The notes beneath the pieces were generated by a model. The model made no database searches. It saw only the letters and a program-made list of their open reading frames with translations, and was not told the origin of the DNA. From G963665595 sp963665595 (GTDB lineage: Bacteria; Actinomycetota; Coriobacteriia; Coriobacteriales; CADBOM01): a stretch of 64,000 bases of DNA. Location: assembly GCA_963665595.2 (NCBI GenBank), contig CAXXJK010000004.1, positions 558,001 to 622,000 of the forward strand, read 5' to 3'. Below are positions 44,180 through 53,243 of this stretch, piece by piece (within the stretch, counting starts at the first letter, position 1; the number at the start of each line of letters is the position of its first letter). A program made the position numbers and the translations under genes.

Positions 44180-45076
44180 TCAAGACAAAAGTTCTGTCAA
44201 CGCGGGAACAATCGTATACAGATCGCCGATGATACCAAAATCTGCCTGTTTGAAGATTGGTGCATTTTTGTCTTTGTTAATGGCGATAATAGTCCGTGCT
44301 CGGTTGATTCCCACAGTATGTTGTATCTGACCAGAAAGTCCTAGGGCGACGTAGACATCAGGCGCTAACATCACACCTGAAACGCCGATATAAACTTCGC
44401 GGGGTAACCACTTTTCCTCTTCAGCAATAGGGCGCGTACAACCTATCTCAGCATCAAGCACCGAAGCAAAGTTACGCACCATCTGTAAGTCGCTCTCTTC
44501 TGCAATGCCGCGTCCAATACCCACTACGCGCGTTGCCCCCGAAAGATTGACTGAAGTCTTTTTCTTGACCGCGGTTTCTTTGACATGAGGCCGTATCGCA
44601 GGTACCTGAAATTCAAAGGTGCGCCGTATGCCGGTACCTTCAATGTTTTCACGTGGCAATACATTGTCAGGTACCATGAGCAGCGCAGTGAAGGTAGCTG
44701 CTTTCTCGGATTTGATAGCAGTACCGCCATATACCAGATGCTCAACGATGCCTTCATCGGTGAGAGACATGATATCGCCTATGGCAGTTACCCCCAGACG
44801 CGCTGCGATCTTGCCTACCAACAACTTCATCTGTCGCGTTGGTTCGCAGAACACCCATGCAGGTTCTTCTATTGTCAGCAGTTCTGCAACAGTTTCCGCT
44901 GCGTCTTCAAACATATATCCCTCAGGAACTATGATTTCGTAAATCACATCCGCCGTAACGCTATCTCTGACCTCATCACTCAAAGCAATCATCTCTGCAG
45001 TTGCCCCCAGTGCATGTGCGTTATCTATAAGCGACTGAGCCTGTAAAGCGTGTTGAGCCAACACCATAATTCTCAT
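44180..45076 (-). CDS. fixB: Electron transfer flavoprotein alpha subunit FixB
   Basis: A 298-residue ETF alpha subunit. Its C-terminal FAD domain contains RVVGIGRGIAEESDLQMVRN, GCTRPIAEEEKWLPREVYIG and the adenine-binding LGLSGQIQHTVGINRARTII. Together with FixA it forms the soluble heterodimer that passes electrons to or from the acyl-CoA dehydrogenase. It starts 13 bases after fixA. GGAGACT precedes ATG 45076. A 126-base gap separates it from fixC, longer than others in the operon but with no terminator seen. Confidence 0.95.
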   Translation of the reverse strand: MRIMVLAQHALQAQSLIDNAHALGATAEMIALSDEVRDSVTADVIYEIIVPEGYMFEDAAETVAELLTIEEPAWVFCEPTRQMKLLVGKIAARLGVTAIGDIMSLTDEGIVEHLVYGGTAIKSEKAATFTALLMVPDNVLPRENIEGTGIRRTFEFQVPAIRPHVKETAVKKKTSVNLSGATRVVGIGRGIAEESDLQMVRNFASVLDAEIGCTRPIAEEEKWLPREVYIGVSGVMLAPDVYVALGLSGQIQHTVGINRARTIIAINKDKNAPIFKQADFGIIGDLYTIVPALTELLS

Positions 45077-45089
45077 ATTGTCAGTCTCC

Positions 45090-45857
45090 TTATCTCAACG
45101 CTTCGGTAAGCTTCGCGGCAAAAGCGGCGATTGCTTCAGGTGTATCGCCTTCGGTAATGTCATGTGCTCTATCTGTCTGTCGCGGAGCCAACGTTGATAG
45201 AATTTCCGTAGTAGAATTTGGTGAAAAACCTAGGTCAGATGCCGTATACAGAGTAACTGGTTTCTTCCCTGCCGCAAGAATCTGCTTCATAGTCGCGATA
45301 CGTGGCTGATAGCTATCCGAAGTTACAGAAATAACTGCCGGGAGCGGCACTTCTATGATCTGAACTTCGTCTTCCAGCGTACGCTCAACCACCAATGTAT
45401 CGTTTTCCATGCGCAACAAGCTGACCCCGTTGAGAACCGAAACGTTTAACAACTCGCCCAGTTGAATACCTACCTGCTGGGCGTACACATCTGCAGAGCC
45501 ATCACCGCACAGTACCAGATCATACTCTTGAATTTTTCCCAGAGTTGCTTTGATGGCACACGCCGTGTTGTAGGTATCTAGGTCTTCAAAACTATCATCT
45601 GCCACCAGAGTCAATGATGCTGGCCCTCGAGAAAGTACGTTCTTGCGTAACTTGGAGTCGTCAATTCCAGCTCCTCCAACACTCAGAGCGGTTACTTCTC
45701 CGCCGTACTCCTCTACAAATTGCACCCCCGCCTCAATTGCATTAAGGTCATAGGTGCTGACCGTTGCCGCCGCCCTGCTGAAATCCAAGGTTCGATCTTC
45801 GCGAATGATGATGTCCTGCTCATCAGGTACAACCTTAAAACAGCTGATGATTTTCAT
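45090..45857 (-). CDS. fixA: Electron transfer flavoprotein beta subunit FixA
   Basis: A 255-residue ETF beta subunit. It begins MKIISCFKVVPDEQDIIIRE and has TVSTYDLNAIEAGVQFVEEY and LVLCGDGSADVYAQQVGIQL, typical of FixA. The C-terminal half carries the LPAVISVTSDSYQPRIATMK motif that wraps the alpha subunit. The in-frame ATG at 45857 is preferred over 45863 by comparison with the family start MK-I. It is encoded 83 bases after the acyl-CoA dehydrogenase gene. Confidence 0.95.
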   Translation of the reverse strand: MKIISCFKVVPDEQDIIIREDRTLDFSRAAATVSTYDLNAIEAGVQFVEEYGGEVTALSVGGAGIDDSKLRKNVLSRGPASLTLVADDSFEDLDTYNTACAIKATLGKIQEYDLVLCGDGSADVYAQQVGIQLGELLNVSVLNGVSLLRMENDTLVVERTLEDEVQIIEVPLPAVISVTSDSYQPRIATMKQILAAGKKPVTLYTASDLGFSPNSTTEILSTLAPRQTDRAHDITEGDTPEAIAAFAAKLTEALR

Positions 45858-45940
45858 ATACACATTCCTAACCCGTGCGCGCTTAACTGGCGCGCACGTA
45901 TTGTTCTCAAAACCGGTCTCTTATCATGAGACACCGCAGA

Positions 45941-47095
45941 TTACTGACGATATTTCTTAAGCAACTGTCTGCCACCAATGTGAACCATGATCTCGTCGGT
46001 TCCCCCTGCAATGCGCAGGTGCCTTACATCAAGCCACATACGTGATATGCGGCTCTCCTCGGTGTAACCTATGCCACCCATGAGCTGCATACATTCGTCA
46101 AGAACCTCAAAGGAGGCGATAGCACAGTAACGTTTTGCAAGCGCAGAACTAATCATGATGGATACGCCGTTATCCTTTTCCCATGCCGTTTTGTAGATGA
46201 AATTTTTCATGTTTTCTATCTTGATTGCCATATCGGTGAGTTTCTCTTGCGTGATCTGAAAATAACCGATAGGCTTGCCAAACTGCTCACGCACGTTGGC
46301 GTAGCGCGCAACTTCCTCAAATGCCGCTTCGGCCATGCCGACACCCGCAGCAACTAGCATGAGCCGCTCGATTTCAAAGTTTTTCATTAGCTGCATGAAA
46401 CCATTACCCTCAATACCGATGAGCGCACTTTCTTCAACTTCGACATCCTCAAGATAAACCTCGAAAAAGTGACCAGTTTTTAAACCAATCTTATGGAGAG
46501 GTTCAAGGCGCACTCCCTTGGCATCGTTGGGAACAAGCCACATAGACATCGATTTCATCGGTACTTCGCCCTCAAGATCACGAGTAATGCACAGCAGATA
46601 CGGGGCAATGTCTGCGTCGGTCACCATGGTTTTGTGACCATTGATATATACCTTGCCATCTCTTCGGGTGGCGGTGGTGAGAATACTGCTTGAGTCAGAC
46701 CCCGCCTGCGGCTCCGAAAAACCCAGTGCAAACGGCGGTGTACCATGCTCGGTCACATATTCGAGAATGTAGCGCTGTTGTTCTTCATTGCCAAACGAAA
46801 GAATATCGTCGATCGAAATGGCGTTAGAAGCAACCGGCAGATTGGCACCAGTCAAACGAGCGAGCTCTTTGGCAAACATGACCAAAGTCAGATAATCAAC
46901 CGGCGTTCCACCAAACTCTTCAGGCACTCCGAGCATGGTGAATCCATTTTCGATCAGAACATCTATGAAGCGCTGGGGAAGTTCGTGCGTGTTATAGTAG
47001 CAATTATTATAGTCAGCTTCATCCCACTCGCGTTCTACCAGCTCAGCAAGGCTTTCAAATAATAATTCCTGCTCGTCTGTCAATTTGAAGTCCAT
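45941..47095 (-). CDS. Acyl-CoA dehydrogenase, CaiA-like
   Basis: A 384-residue acyl-CoA dehydrogenase-fold flavoprotein. It starts MDFKLTDEQELLFESLAELV and has GFSEPQAGSDSSSILTTATR (FAD/acyl-binding), RYANVREQFGKPIGYFQITQ, MGGIGYTEESRISRMWLDVR and GGTDEIMVHIGGRQLLKKYR. The stretch MAIKIENMKNFIYKTAWEKD closely resembles crotonobetainyl-CoA reductase CaiA. With FixAB and a CoA-transferase next to it, the enzyme probably runs as an enoyl-CoA reductase, using an unsaturated acid as an electron acceptor. The substrate is unknown; betaine-type or aryl-acrylate acids are candidates. Confidence 0.92.
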   Translation of the reverse strand: MDFKLTDEQELLFESLAELVEREWDEADYNNCYYNTHELPQRFIDVLIENGFTMLGVPEEFGGTPVDYLTLVMFAKELARLTGANLPVASNAISIDDILSFGNEEQQRYILEYVTEHGTPPFALGFSEPQAGSDSSSILTTATRRDGKVYINGHKTMVTDADIAPYLLCITRDLEGEVPMKSMSMWLVPNDAKGVRLEPLHKIGLKTGHFFEVYLEDVEVEESALIGIEGNGFMQLMKNFEIERLMLVAAGVGMAEAAFEEVARYANVREQFGKPIGYFQITQEKLTDMAIKIENMKNFIYKTAWEKDNGVSIMISSALAKRYCAIASFEVLDECMQLMGGIGYTEESRISRMWLDVRHLRIAGGTDEIMVHIGGRQLLKKYRQ

Positions 47096-47138
47096 AGTGA
47101 TTCCTCTCTTTGTACTATCGTCTTTATCTAGTCAGCAG

Positions 47139-48700
47139 CTACTCCGCAAACGTCGCGCCGAGCTTTCCCCATTTCTCTGAGAACAAAGCTTCGTCCATCA
47201 CCTTAAGATCATCGGCAATCGCAGGCGTAAAGCCCATATTGTCAAGCACGTCTGTCTGAAGATCGATACCCGGAGCAATCTCGATGATCGTCATCGTGCC
47301 ATCGATCAACTTGATCACACATCGATCAGTGATGTAGAACACTTCAAGTCCACGACGAGCGGCTTCTTGCCCACTGAAGGTAATTTGTTCAACGGAATCA
47401 AGAAATTTCGATGCCTTGCCTGGCTGAGTAATAATGAGTTTTCCATCTTTTATCTCGCTTTTATCTCCCGCCATAAACGTACCGCAGAAAATAATCTTGG
47501 GAGTAAAACTGGTTATGTTTATAAAACCACCGGGGCCATTAACCCGACCCCCAAATTTGCTGACATTGAGGTTGCCCTCTTTATCTGCTTCAGCCAAACC
47601 TAAACAGGTAACGTCAAGATTACCCCCGTCGATAAGGTCAAACATAGATCCCTGCTCCAGAATAGCCTGCGCATTAAACGAACTTCCAAAGTTAGGTAAG
47701 GGAGCAGGAACGCCTCCTATGGCACCGGCTTCTGCCGAGAAAACAACCTCTCCGTCAAACCCCTCTTCTGCAACGATATACGCGATATTTGCCGGAACGC
47801 CTATCCCTAGGTTAACCATATCGCCCTTCTTAAGCTCCTGGGCCGCGCGGCGCGCTATAACTTTGCGCGCGTTGAGATCGAGCCGAGGAAGGCGATCAGA
47901 GGGTTTTCTCAGATGACCCGCGAAAGAGGGTTCGTATAAAGTCCCTTCAGTCTGCCAATTGTTGGCCTCATTTGTCGACACCACCACATAGTCAACGAGC
48001 ACGCCCGGTATCTTCACTTCTTTAGGGTGCAGGCTTCCCGCCTGTGCGACATATTCAACCTGTACGATAGTAATGCCCCCGTTTGCCTTGGCCGCGGCGC
48101 ACGCCGCAAAACCTTCGTTGATAACGCTTTCTTTTTCTATGGTGATATTGCCATCTTCATCGGCAGTAGTGCCCCGTACGATTACCACATCAGGCACAAT
48201 ATTTTTATAGCGCAGATATTCTTCACCATCAAATTCAATAAGCTCAACCATATCCTCAGTGGTGATGTCGTTCATCTTTCCGCCGTCAAGACGAGGGTCG
48301 ACATAGGTGCCGAGTCCTACTTTGGTAATGAATCCTGGGCCTCCACGCGCGGTTTCGCGCCACAGATTTATCAGCACGCCCTGAGGCATGCAGTAACACT
48401 TGATCTTGTTATCAGAGACCATCTTGCCTAACTCAAAATTGAAACCTATCATTGCTGTCGTCCAACAGCCCACTAAACCTTCGTGAGCAAATCTAACAGG
48501 TCCGCGTTCCTTACCATCCCCAAGCGAACTTGACTGCCGAAGATGAATAGCCTTCGGATGGCCCGTCTCCACAAAACGCTGGCCAATTGCCGCGGCAACC
48601 CTCCTCCGCAAAACCTGATAGCCCAAACCCGCAAACGCCCAAAACCGAATTGTCGGCAATCGTATCAGCCGCTTCCACGCGCAGTAATGAATTGCACCAT
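47139..48700 (-). CDS. Family I CoA-transferase (two frameshifts near the start)
   Basis: A CoA-transferase of about 520 residues (acetate/propionate type). The alpha half contains RFVETGHPKAIHLRQSSSLG and FITKVGLGTYVDPRLDGGKM; the beta half has NLGIGVPANIAYIVAEEGFD and SAEAGAIGGVPAP with the catalytic Glu. The proper start is ATG 48700 (MVQFITAR) with AAAGGAG before it. The family N-terminus then continues in the next frame (AADTIADNSVLGVCGFGLSG) and the rest in a third. One surplus G near 48674 (CGTGGAAG) and one near 48611 (GAGGAGGG) would explain this. An uninterrupted frame from ATG 48707 exists, but its first 35 residues are foreign to the family. The gene heads the operon and would activate its acid substrate. 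Confidence 0.8.
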
Positions 48701-49148
48701 CAATCATTCTCCTTTGAACTATGGGTTATATATCGAAAGCCCCTCGTCTTCGACATGGTCTCTTGTTGGACACAAAATCAAGCGCAATCACCGTAGAGAT
48801 AACGTTTTTCCTCTCGACATCCTCCCCAACAAACCCTGATACCTTTAGGCTTTTCCCGTCGCATTGTATAGGAGCCATCTGAAGGCAACCATAGGAAGCA
48901 ACACCTTAATTTGTACTATTGACGATGAATGAGATACGACCCGTGAGTGTTTGCCGAAAAAGGCGTAGTACCGCACGCCCTAAACGATTGACTGCCCCCC
49001 ACTGAATGCTCAGAACAACGCAGTAATATTCTGCACAGAACGCGGCTTCGACCACCTCAAACAATGGATGCCAAGGTACGGATATGGTACAATTACCGTC
49101 TCAGTAGTGATCCCCCTTTTTCTATGGTTTTGATGAAAGGGCTGCTCT
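48701..49148. other. Divergent promoter region
   Basis: About 450 bases between the divergent CoA-transferase operon and the PucR gene. No gene or hairpin of note. AT-rich patches near 48900-48925 and 49080-49100 could hold the promoters. If the PucR protein controls the operon its sites should be here. Confidence 0.4.
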
Positions 49149-50786
49149 ATGCAGATTGAAGCCAGTGTGCTCAAGGACCACCTCGAATCCTTGTGCGAGG
49201 TGACTTTCTGCAATATCGGCGAGACATGGTATGAGTGGATCGACGAACTTACCGTAGAATCGGTGATTCGTCCTGATACCCTATACGTCTGCAACAAAAA
49301 GAGTCTTGCCGCCTATCACCGAAAACGGCTTCGATCAAATCGCGCAGACGTAGTTTCGACGGAACGCGATGATACTTCCCCTGAAGAGCCCCTGCATCTG
49401 TTATACATCACCGATAACGACGAACATATAACGGCATCCGATAGTTCTGATATGATGATCTTCATCTGCAAAACTCAAAAAACTCCGACGGAACTCTCCA
49501 AAATTTTGCAAGATTATCTCCGTAAACTCAATGATTGGAAACTCAATATGGATAGTGCCATGCTCTGCGGTGGCATGTATCAGGCTATTCTCGATCTGAG
49601 CGAACCAATTTTTAAAAACTCAATTGTGATAACGGATTATGATTACAAGCTTCTTGCCTATACCAAAACTATATCTATCGACGATGAAACCACCAATCGG
49701 TTGATAGATCAGGGGCATTACGACAAAGAAGCACTACATACGTTCAAAGAGGCTCATCTGATTGATACTAACTGCATACCTATCGCTAATAAATACGCCA
49801 AGAAAACCAGAATGGGTGTCGGATCTTACGAATTCATGGATCACATCTATACGATCGACGGCGTATTCTTTGCACATCTCGTCATGCGCTGTAATAACCG
49901 ACCTTCTACCAGAGGTCTGGAAAGACTATTTGATATCCTCGTCGAAAGTATCGGGCATTGCGTTGCAAAAGACTGGTCTCTACGCGGGGGTTCGGGCGGC
50001 AGAGAGAGTAAATTTGTGCTTTCTCTGCTTGAGAACACCACCTTACGGGAAGCTGAACTCATAAACCTCTGCAAGCGTTATGGCGTACCGCAACAAGGAA
50101 AATTCAGAATACATCTCTTTGATATTGGGCATGACTGTTCAACCGGACAGGTGATCCGCGATATCAGAAAACTGTTGGGGCGTTGTTGGACAACCATGAA
50201 AGACGACCCATCTCGTTGCGTTATGCGCAAACGAGAACCTTTCGGAAAAGCAGCAGATTTTTGAAACCATAGAGTTAATAAACTACCTTGAAGTACATAG
50301 TATTCGCGATGGAGTATCCAACCTCTTTTGCAATATCATTGAAGCGGGCCCCTTATTCAGAGAGTCAGAAATTGCTCTTCAATACGGGCAGTTTGTGGTG
50401 TCGTGCGATACAAAATATGCTCCCGGAGATGCCACTATCTCATTTTTTGACCTTCATGCGCAATATTTTGGGCTCTCGACAGCAGAAGAGAACGTGAGAC
50501 TGATTTTGTCAACTTCTTGCTTGCTCATAACCCTATCAGAGAATTGCTCGATACCGAAGACCCAAAAAACGCCTCCGAAGATATCAGGATTCTCTATTAT
50601 TATCTACATCTTGACTGTAATGCAGCGTTGGTCGCCCAAAGCCTCTATATGCACCGCAACTCAATATACTATCGGATCAAAAAGATGAGTGAAAACTACG
50701 CCATCGACTTTGACGACCTATCGATGCGCGTGTATCTTCGCTTTCTTCTCACTTGGATGCGCCTTGAGGGCCATCTAGATCTTTGA
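49149..50786 (+). pseudogene. PucR-type regulator interrupted by two frameshifts
   Basis: A PucR-family regulator of about 545 residues read through three segments. 49149 to about 50215 is in one frame (sensory part). About 50215 to 50490 is in the +1 frame (SEKQQIFETIELINYLEVHS, GQFVVSCDTKYAPGDATISF). About 50490 to 50786 returns to the first frame, with the helix-turn-helix end (NAALVAQSLYMHRNSIYYRI, KKMSENYAIDF). The first break fits one surplus base near CTCGTTGCG (50211-50219), the second a change near GAAGAGAACG (50485-50494). As written, the DNA-binding domain is separated from the rest. Divergent from the CoA-transferase operon, it was probably that operon's regulator. Sequencing error is an alternative. 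Confidence 0.75.
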
Positions 50787-50798
50787 TTGCTCAGGTTT

Positions 50799-51245
50799 TC
50801 AAAAATTTTCAAGCAACGAGACAAAAATCGCGGTCGCAAGCTGCGAGATATTGGTTATCTCCGCTGCCGTGTGAGGGTCTATTTCTATACCCAACTCCCG
50901 ATTGATAAAAATGATAAGCAGTATCTTTTTGGTCATAACCGAAGAGGTGCCGTTGCATTTTGCTTCAAGATCGATCCCCACCACGGCACTGCGATCTACC
51001 CCCAAAGCCCGGGCAATAGATATCTCGCCGAGACCGTTAAAGTAGTCGGTAATCATGTCGTCGTGATCAAGAAAATATTTGATACGAACAATCTCTTTGA
51101 CACCATCATATATATCAGATACGCGTAGATCATCCTCTGATATCATGCGTAATCGTTGCGCAATTTGCTGAGCATCAGCATCGGCTTGTTGATAACGTTT
51201 CTTCAAGTCGTAGTCGATTGATCGAGGGCTGATATTATATTCCAT
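50799..51245 (-). CDS. Acyl-carrier-protein-like protein encoded with SufS
   Basis: A 148-residue protein. Residues 1-65 are charged and helical. The C-terminal 80 residues resemble an acyl carrier protein: ARALGVDRSAVVGIDLEAKC, then NRELGIEIDPHTAAEITNIS leading to a final helix, matching helices II-IV of ACP. At the usual DSL phosphopantetheine site the sequence is GTSSV (T100-S101-S102), so attachment is uncertain. It starts 16 bases after sufS, in one operon with sufE and sufS. ACP is known as a partner of mitochondrial cysteine desulfurase (via ISD11) and has been found bound to bacterial IscS, so a regulatory or structural role at SufS is conceivable. Alternatively it loads an acyl group in an unknown pathway. 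Confidence 0.6.
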   Translation of the reverse strand: MEYNISPRSIDYDLKKRYQQADADAQQIAQRLRMISEDDLRVSDIYDGVKEIVRIKYFLDHDDMITDYFNGLGEISIARALGVDRSAVVGIDLEAKCNGTSSVMTKKILLIIFINRELGIEIDPHTAAEITNISQLATAIFVSLLENF

Positions 51246-51261
51246 CGCGTCTCCTTTGCTA

Positions 51262-52494
51262 TCAAACAGTCTTCAAAAGCTCAAGTGTCGAAGCAAAGCC
51301 TGCGGCGAATCGGTCTATTTCGTCTTTCGTGTTGTAGTACGCAACCGACACGCGTATAACACGTTCAACGTGATACATCTCATCAAGCAGCGGCTGCGCA
51401 CAGTTGGTTCCAGTTCTCACGGCTATACCTTGAAGATCAAGAAGTTTTGCAATATCAAAGGGACTAAACCCCTGAACATAGCATGAAACGATCCCACTTC
51501 TACTTTTTGGTGACCCGATAACCGTCACATCCGGCATGGCAGCAAGCTTCGCACAGAGATAATTTGTCAGCCTATTCTCCCATTCACGCATATCATCTTG
51601 TCCAATACGCTCAATGTATGAAAGCGCAGCAGAAAGCCCGATGGCGCCTACGTAGTTGGGTGTCCCCGCTTCCATGCACAGGGGCAATGGCTCATATGTT
51701 GCCCCTTCGCGCGTAACCTTTTTGACCATACCCCCGCCAAAGCGTATCGGAGCGAGCAGGCAAGACACAGCCGGCGCATAGTAGAGTACTCCGATACCGG
51801 TTGGTCCAAACATCTTATGGCCTGAGAAACAGAGGAAGTCGCAGCTCAGGCGTTCCACATCAATGGGAATGTCTCGAGCCGACTGCGCCGCGTCAATCAA
51901 AACCATCGTCGAGGTTTCATGGGCTTCTCGAACAATCTCTTCAACCGGGTTAACAACGCCCGTGACATTAGAGACCCAACAGAGCGCGAGCAAACGCGTA
52001 CGGGGATTTTTGAGTGCAGCAGAAAGAGCGCTTCTATCGATTTCTCCGTCTGAGTCTAAGGGAATAATCTCCAGTTCACATCCCCTCTGACTACAAACTA
52101 CCTGCCAGGGAACAAAGTTTGCATGGTGTTCCATGATTGTTATAACGATTCGATCTCCCGGTGATAACGCAGTGTGTGCAAGCGAAGCGGCAACCATATT
52201 GATGCTATCAGTAGTGCCGCTGGTAAATACAATCTGATCAGCGGATGCAGCGTTGATAAATCGTGCCACATGATGGCGCGCTTCTTCATAATCGGAGGTG
52301 GAGTATTCAGATAACGTATGAATACCGCGATGAACGTTGGCATTGCGGCACTGGTATTGTTCTACGATTCTATCAAGCACCTGAGAAGGCATCTGGGTTG
52401 TTGCGGCATTATCCAGATACACCAGATCACGATTGTTGACCTTCGTTGACAGAATAGGAAAATCGTTTCTGACTGCATTACTATCAAAGCCCAT
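51262..52494 (-). CDS. sufS: Cysteine desulfurase SufS
   Basis: A 410-residue PLP enzyme of the group II (SufS/CsdA) desulfurases, which take sulfur from cysteine for Fe-S cluster or other sulfur assembly. It starts with DFPILSTKVNNRDLVYLDNA, and has NVHRGIHTLSEYST and TIMEHHANFVPWQ. The PLP lysine is in CFSGHKMFGPTGIGVLY. The catalytic Cys loop is RTGTNCAQPLLDEMY (usual form RTGHHCAQP). Six bases separate it from sufE, its sulfur acceptor. No SufBCD scaffold genes are in the window, so the pair may serve a special target. Confidence 0.95.
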   Translation of the reverse strand: MGFDSNAVRNDFPILSTKVNNRDLVYLDNAATTQMPSQVLDRIVEQYQCRNANVHRGIHTLSEYSTSDYEEARHHVARFINAASADQIVFTSGTTDSINMVAASLAHTALSPGDRIVITIMEHHANFVPWQVVCSQRGCELEIIPLDSDGEIDRSALSAALKNPRTRLLALCWVSNVTGVVNPVEEIVREAHETSTMVLIDAAQSARDIPIDVERLSCDFLCFSGHKMFGPTGIGVLYYAPAVSCLLAPIRFGGGMVKKVTREGATYEPLPLCMEAGTPNYVGAIGLSAALSYIERIGQDDMREWENRLTNYLCAKLAAMPDVTVIGSPKSRSGIVSCYVQGFSPFDIAKLLDLQGIAVRTGTNCAQPLLDEMYHVERVIRVSVAYYNTKDEIDRFAAGFASTLELLKTV

Positions 52495-52500
52495 GATGGC

Positions 52501-52914
52501 CTACTCTTCCCGCGCGGTCTTTTGTATCAGATTCGTGATGTTGCTGACGCCGATGCGTCTACTATCAGAAAACACATCGCATAATGCGGTGCGCTCAATG
52601 AATTCAAATGAAAACGCTTCGATTTCTGACACGGTCCGATTCTCGTAAATCAAACCTATCGCGTAGAGCACGCCACGAATAATAAACGCGTCACTATCGG
52701 CCGCTATATGTATGCGGCCTCCATCATCTTTTGTTATATGCATCCAGACATTTGACTGACAACCGTCCACGAGCATACTCTGCATTTTAAGTTCATCCGA
52801 CATATGAGGGAGACTCGCTGACCGCTCGATCAGATACGAGTACTGCCCGAGGCCGTCGCCTAAACTGGAGAAGTCCTCTATTAAACTCTGCTGGACTAAT
52901 TCCATCGATTGCAC
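52501..52914 (-). CDS. sufE: Sulfur acceptor protein SufE
   Basis: A 137-residue SufE. The active-site Cys52 lies in SMLVDGCQSNVWMHI (family VPGCQSxVW), and the N-terminal LVQQSLIEDFSSLGDGLGQY with the C-terminal RRIGVSNITNLIQKTA complete the fold. It accepts persulfide from SufS and enhances its activity. The start is GTG 52914 with AAAGG nine bases before; ATG 52905 is an alternative. First gene of sufE-sufS-ACP-like. Confidence 0.93.
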   Translation of the reverse strand: MQSMELVQQSLIEDFSSLGDGLGQYSYLIERSASLPHMSDELKMQSMLVDGCQSNVWMHITKDDGGRIHIAADSDAFIIRGVLYAIGLIYENRTVSEIEAFSFEFIERTALCDVFSDSRRIGVSNITNLIQKTAREE

Positions 52915-53102
52915 GAAAGACCGCCTTTCCTAACCAGCCTAGGCCTCCAGCCGATTGCTTCTGTAATAACGCGATGAAATTACGCTTATCAACACAAACC
53001 TTTGTTTTTAAACAGTACCGCATCAAGGTACAGCAATTTCGTACTCATTCTAACAAAGCGCCCATAACGGGAGATTTGCATATTTGTCCAAAAAACTGCG
53101 TG

Positions 53103-53144
53103 AAGCTTCTGCCATATGCACAAAACAATGTTTGATAGAAGCTT
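53103..53144. promoter_or_regulatory. Inverted repeat between sufE and the isomerase-like gene
   Basis: AAGCTTCT (53103-53110) and AGAAGCTT (53137-53144) form an eight-base inverted repeat with a 26-base spacer in the 329-base divergent region. It could be an operator or part of a leader stem. No clear promoter hexamers were assigned. Confidence 0.35.
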
Positions 53145-53243
53145 GCTACAATTTGAGCAGTTCGCCGGACGGACCGTTACTTGCTAATACATCTCAATAA
53201 GACAGTACAGATAACGCTCTCAATAAAAGAAGGAGTGAACGGC

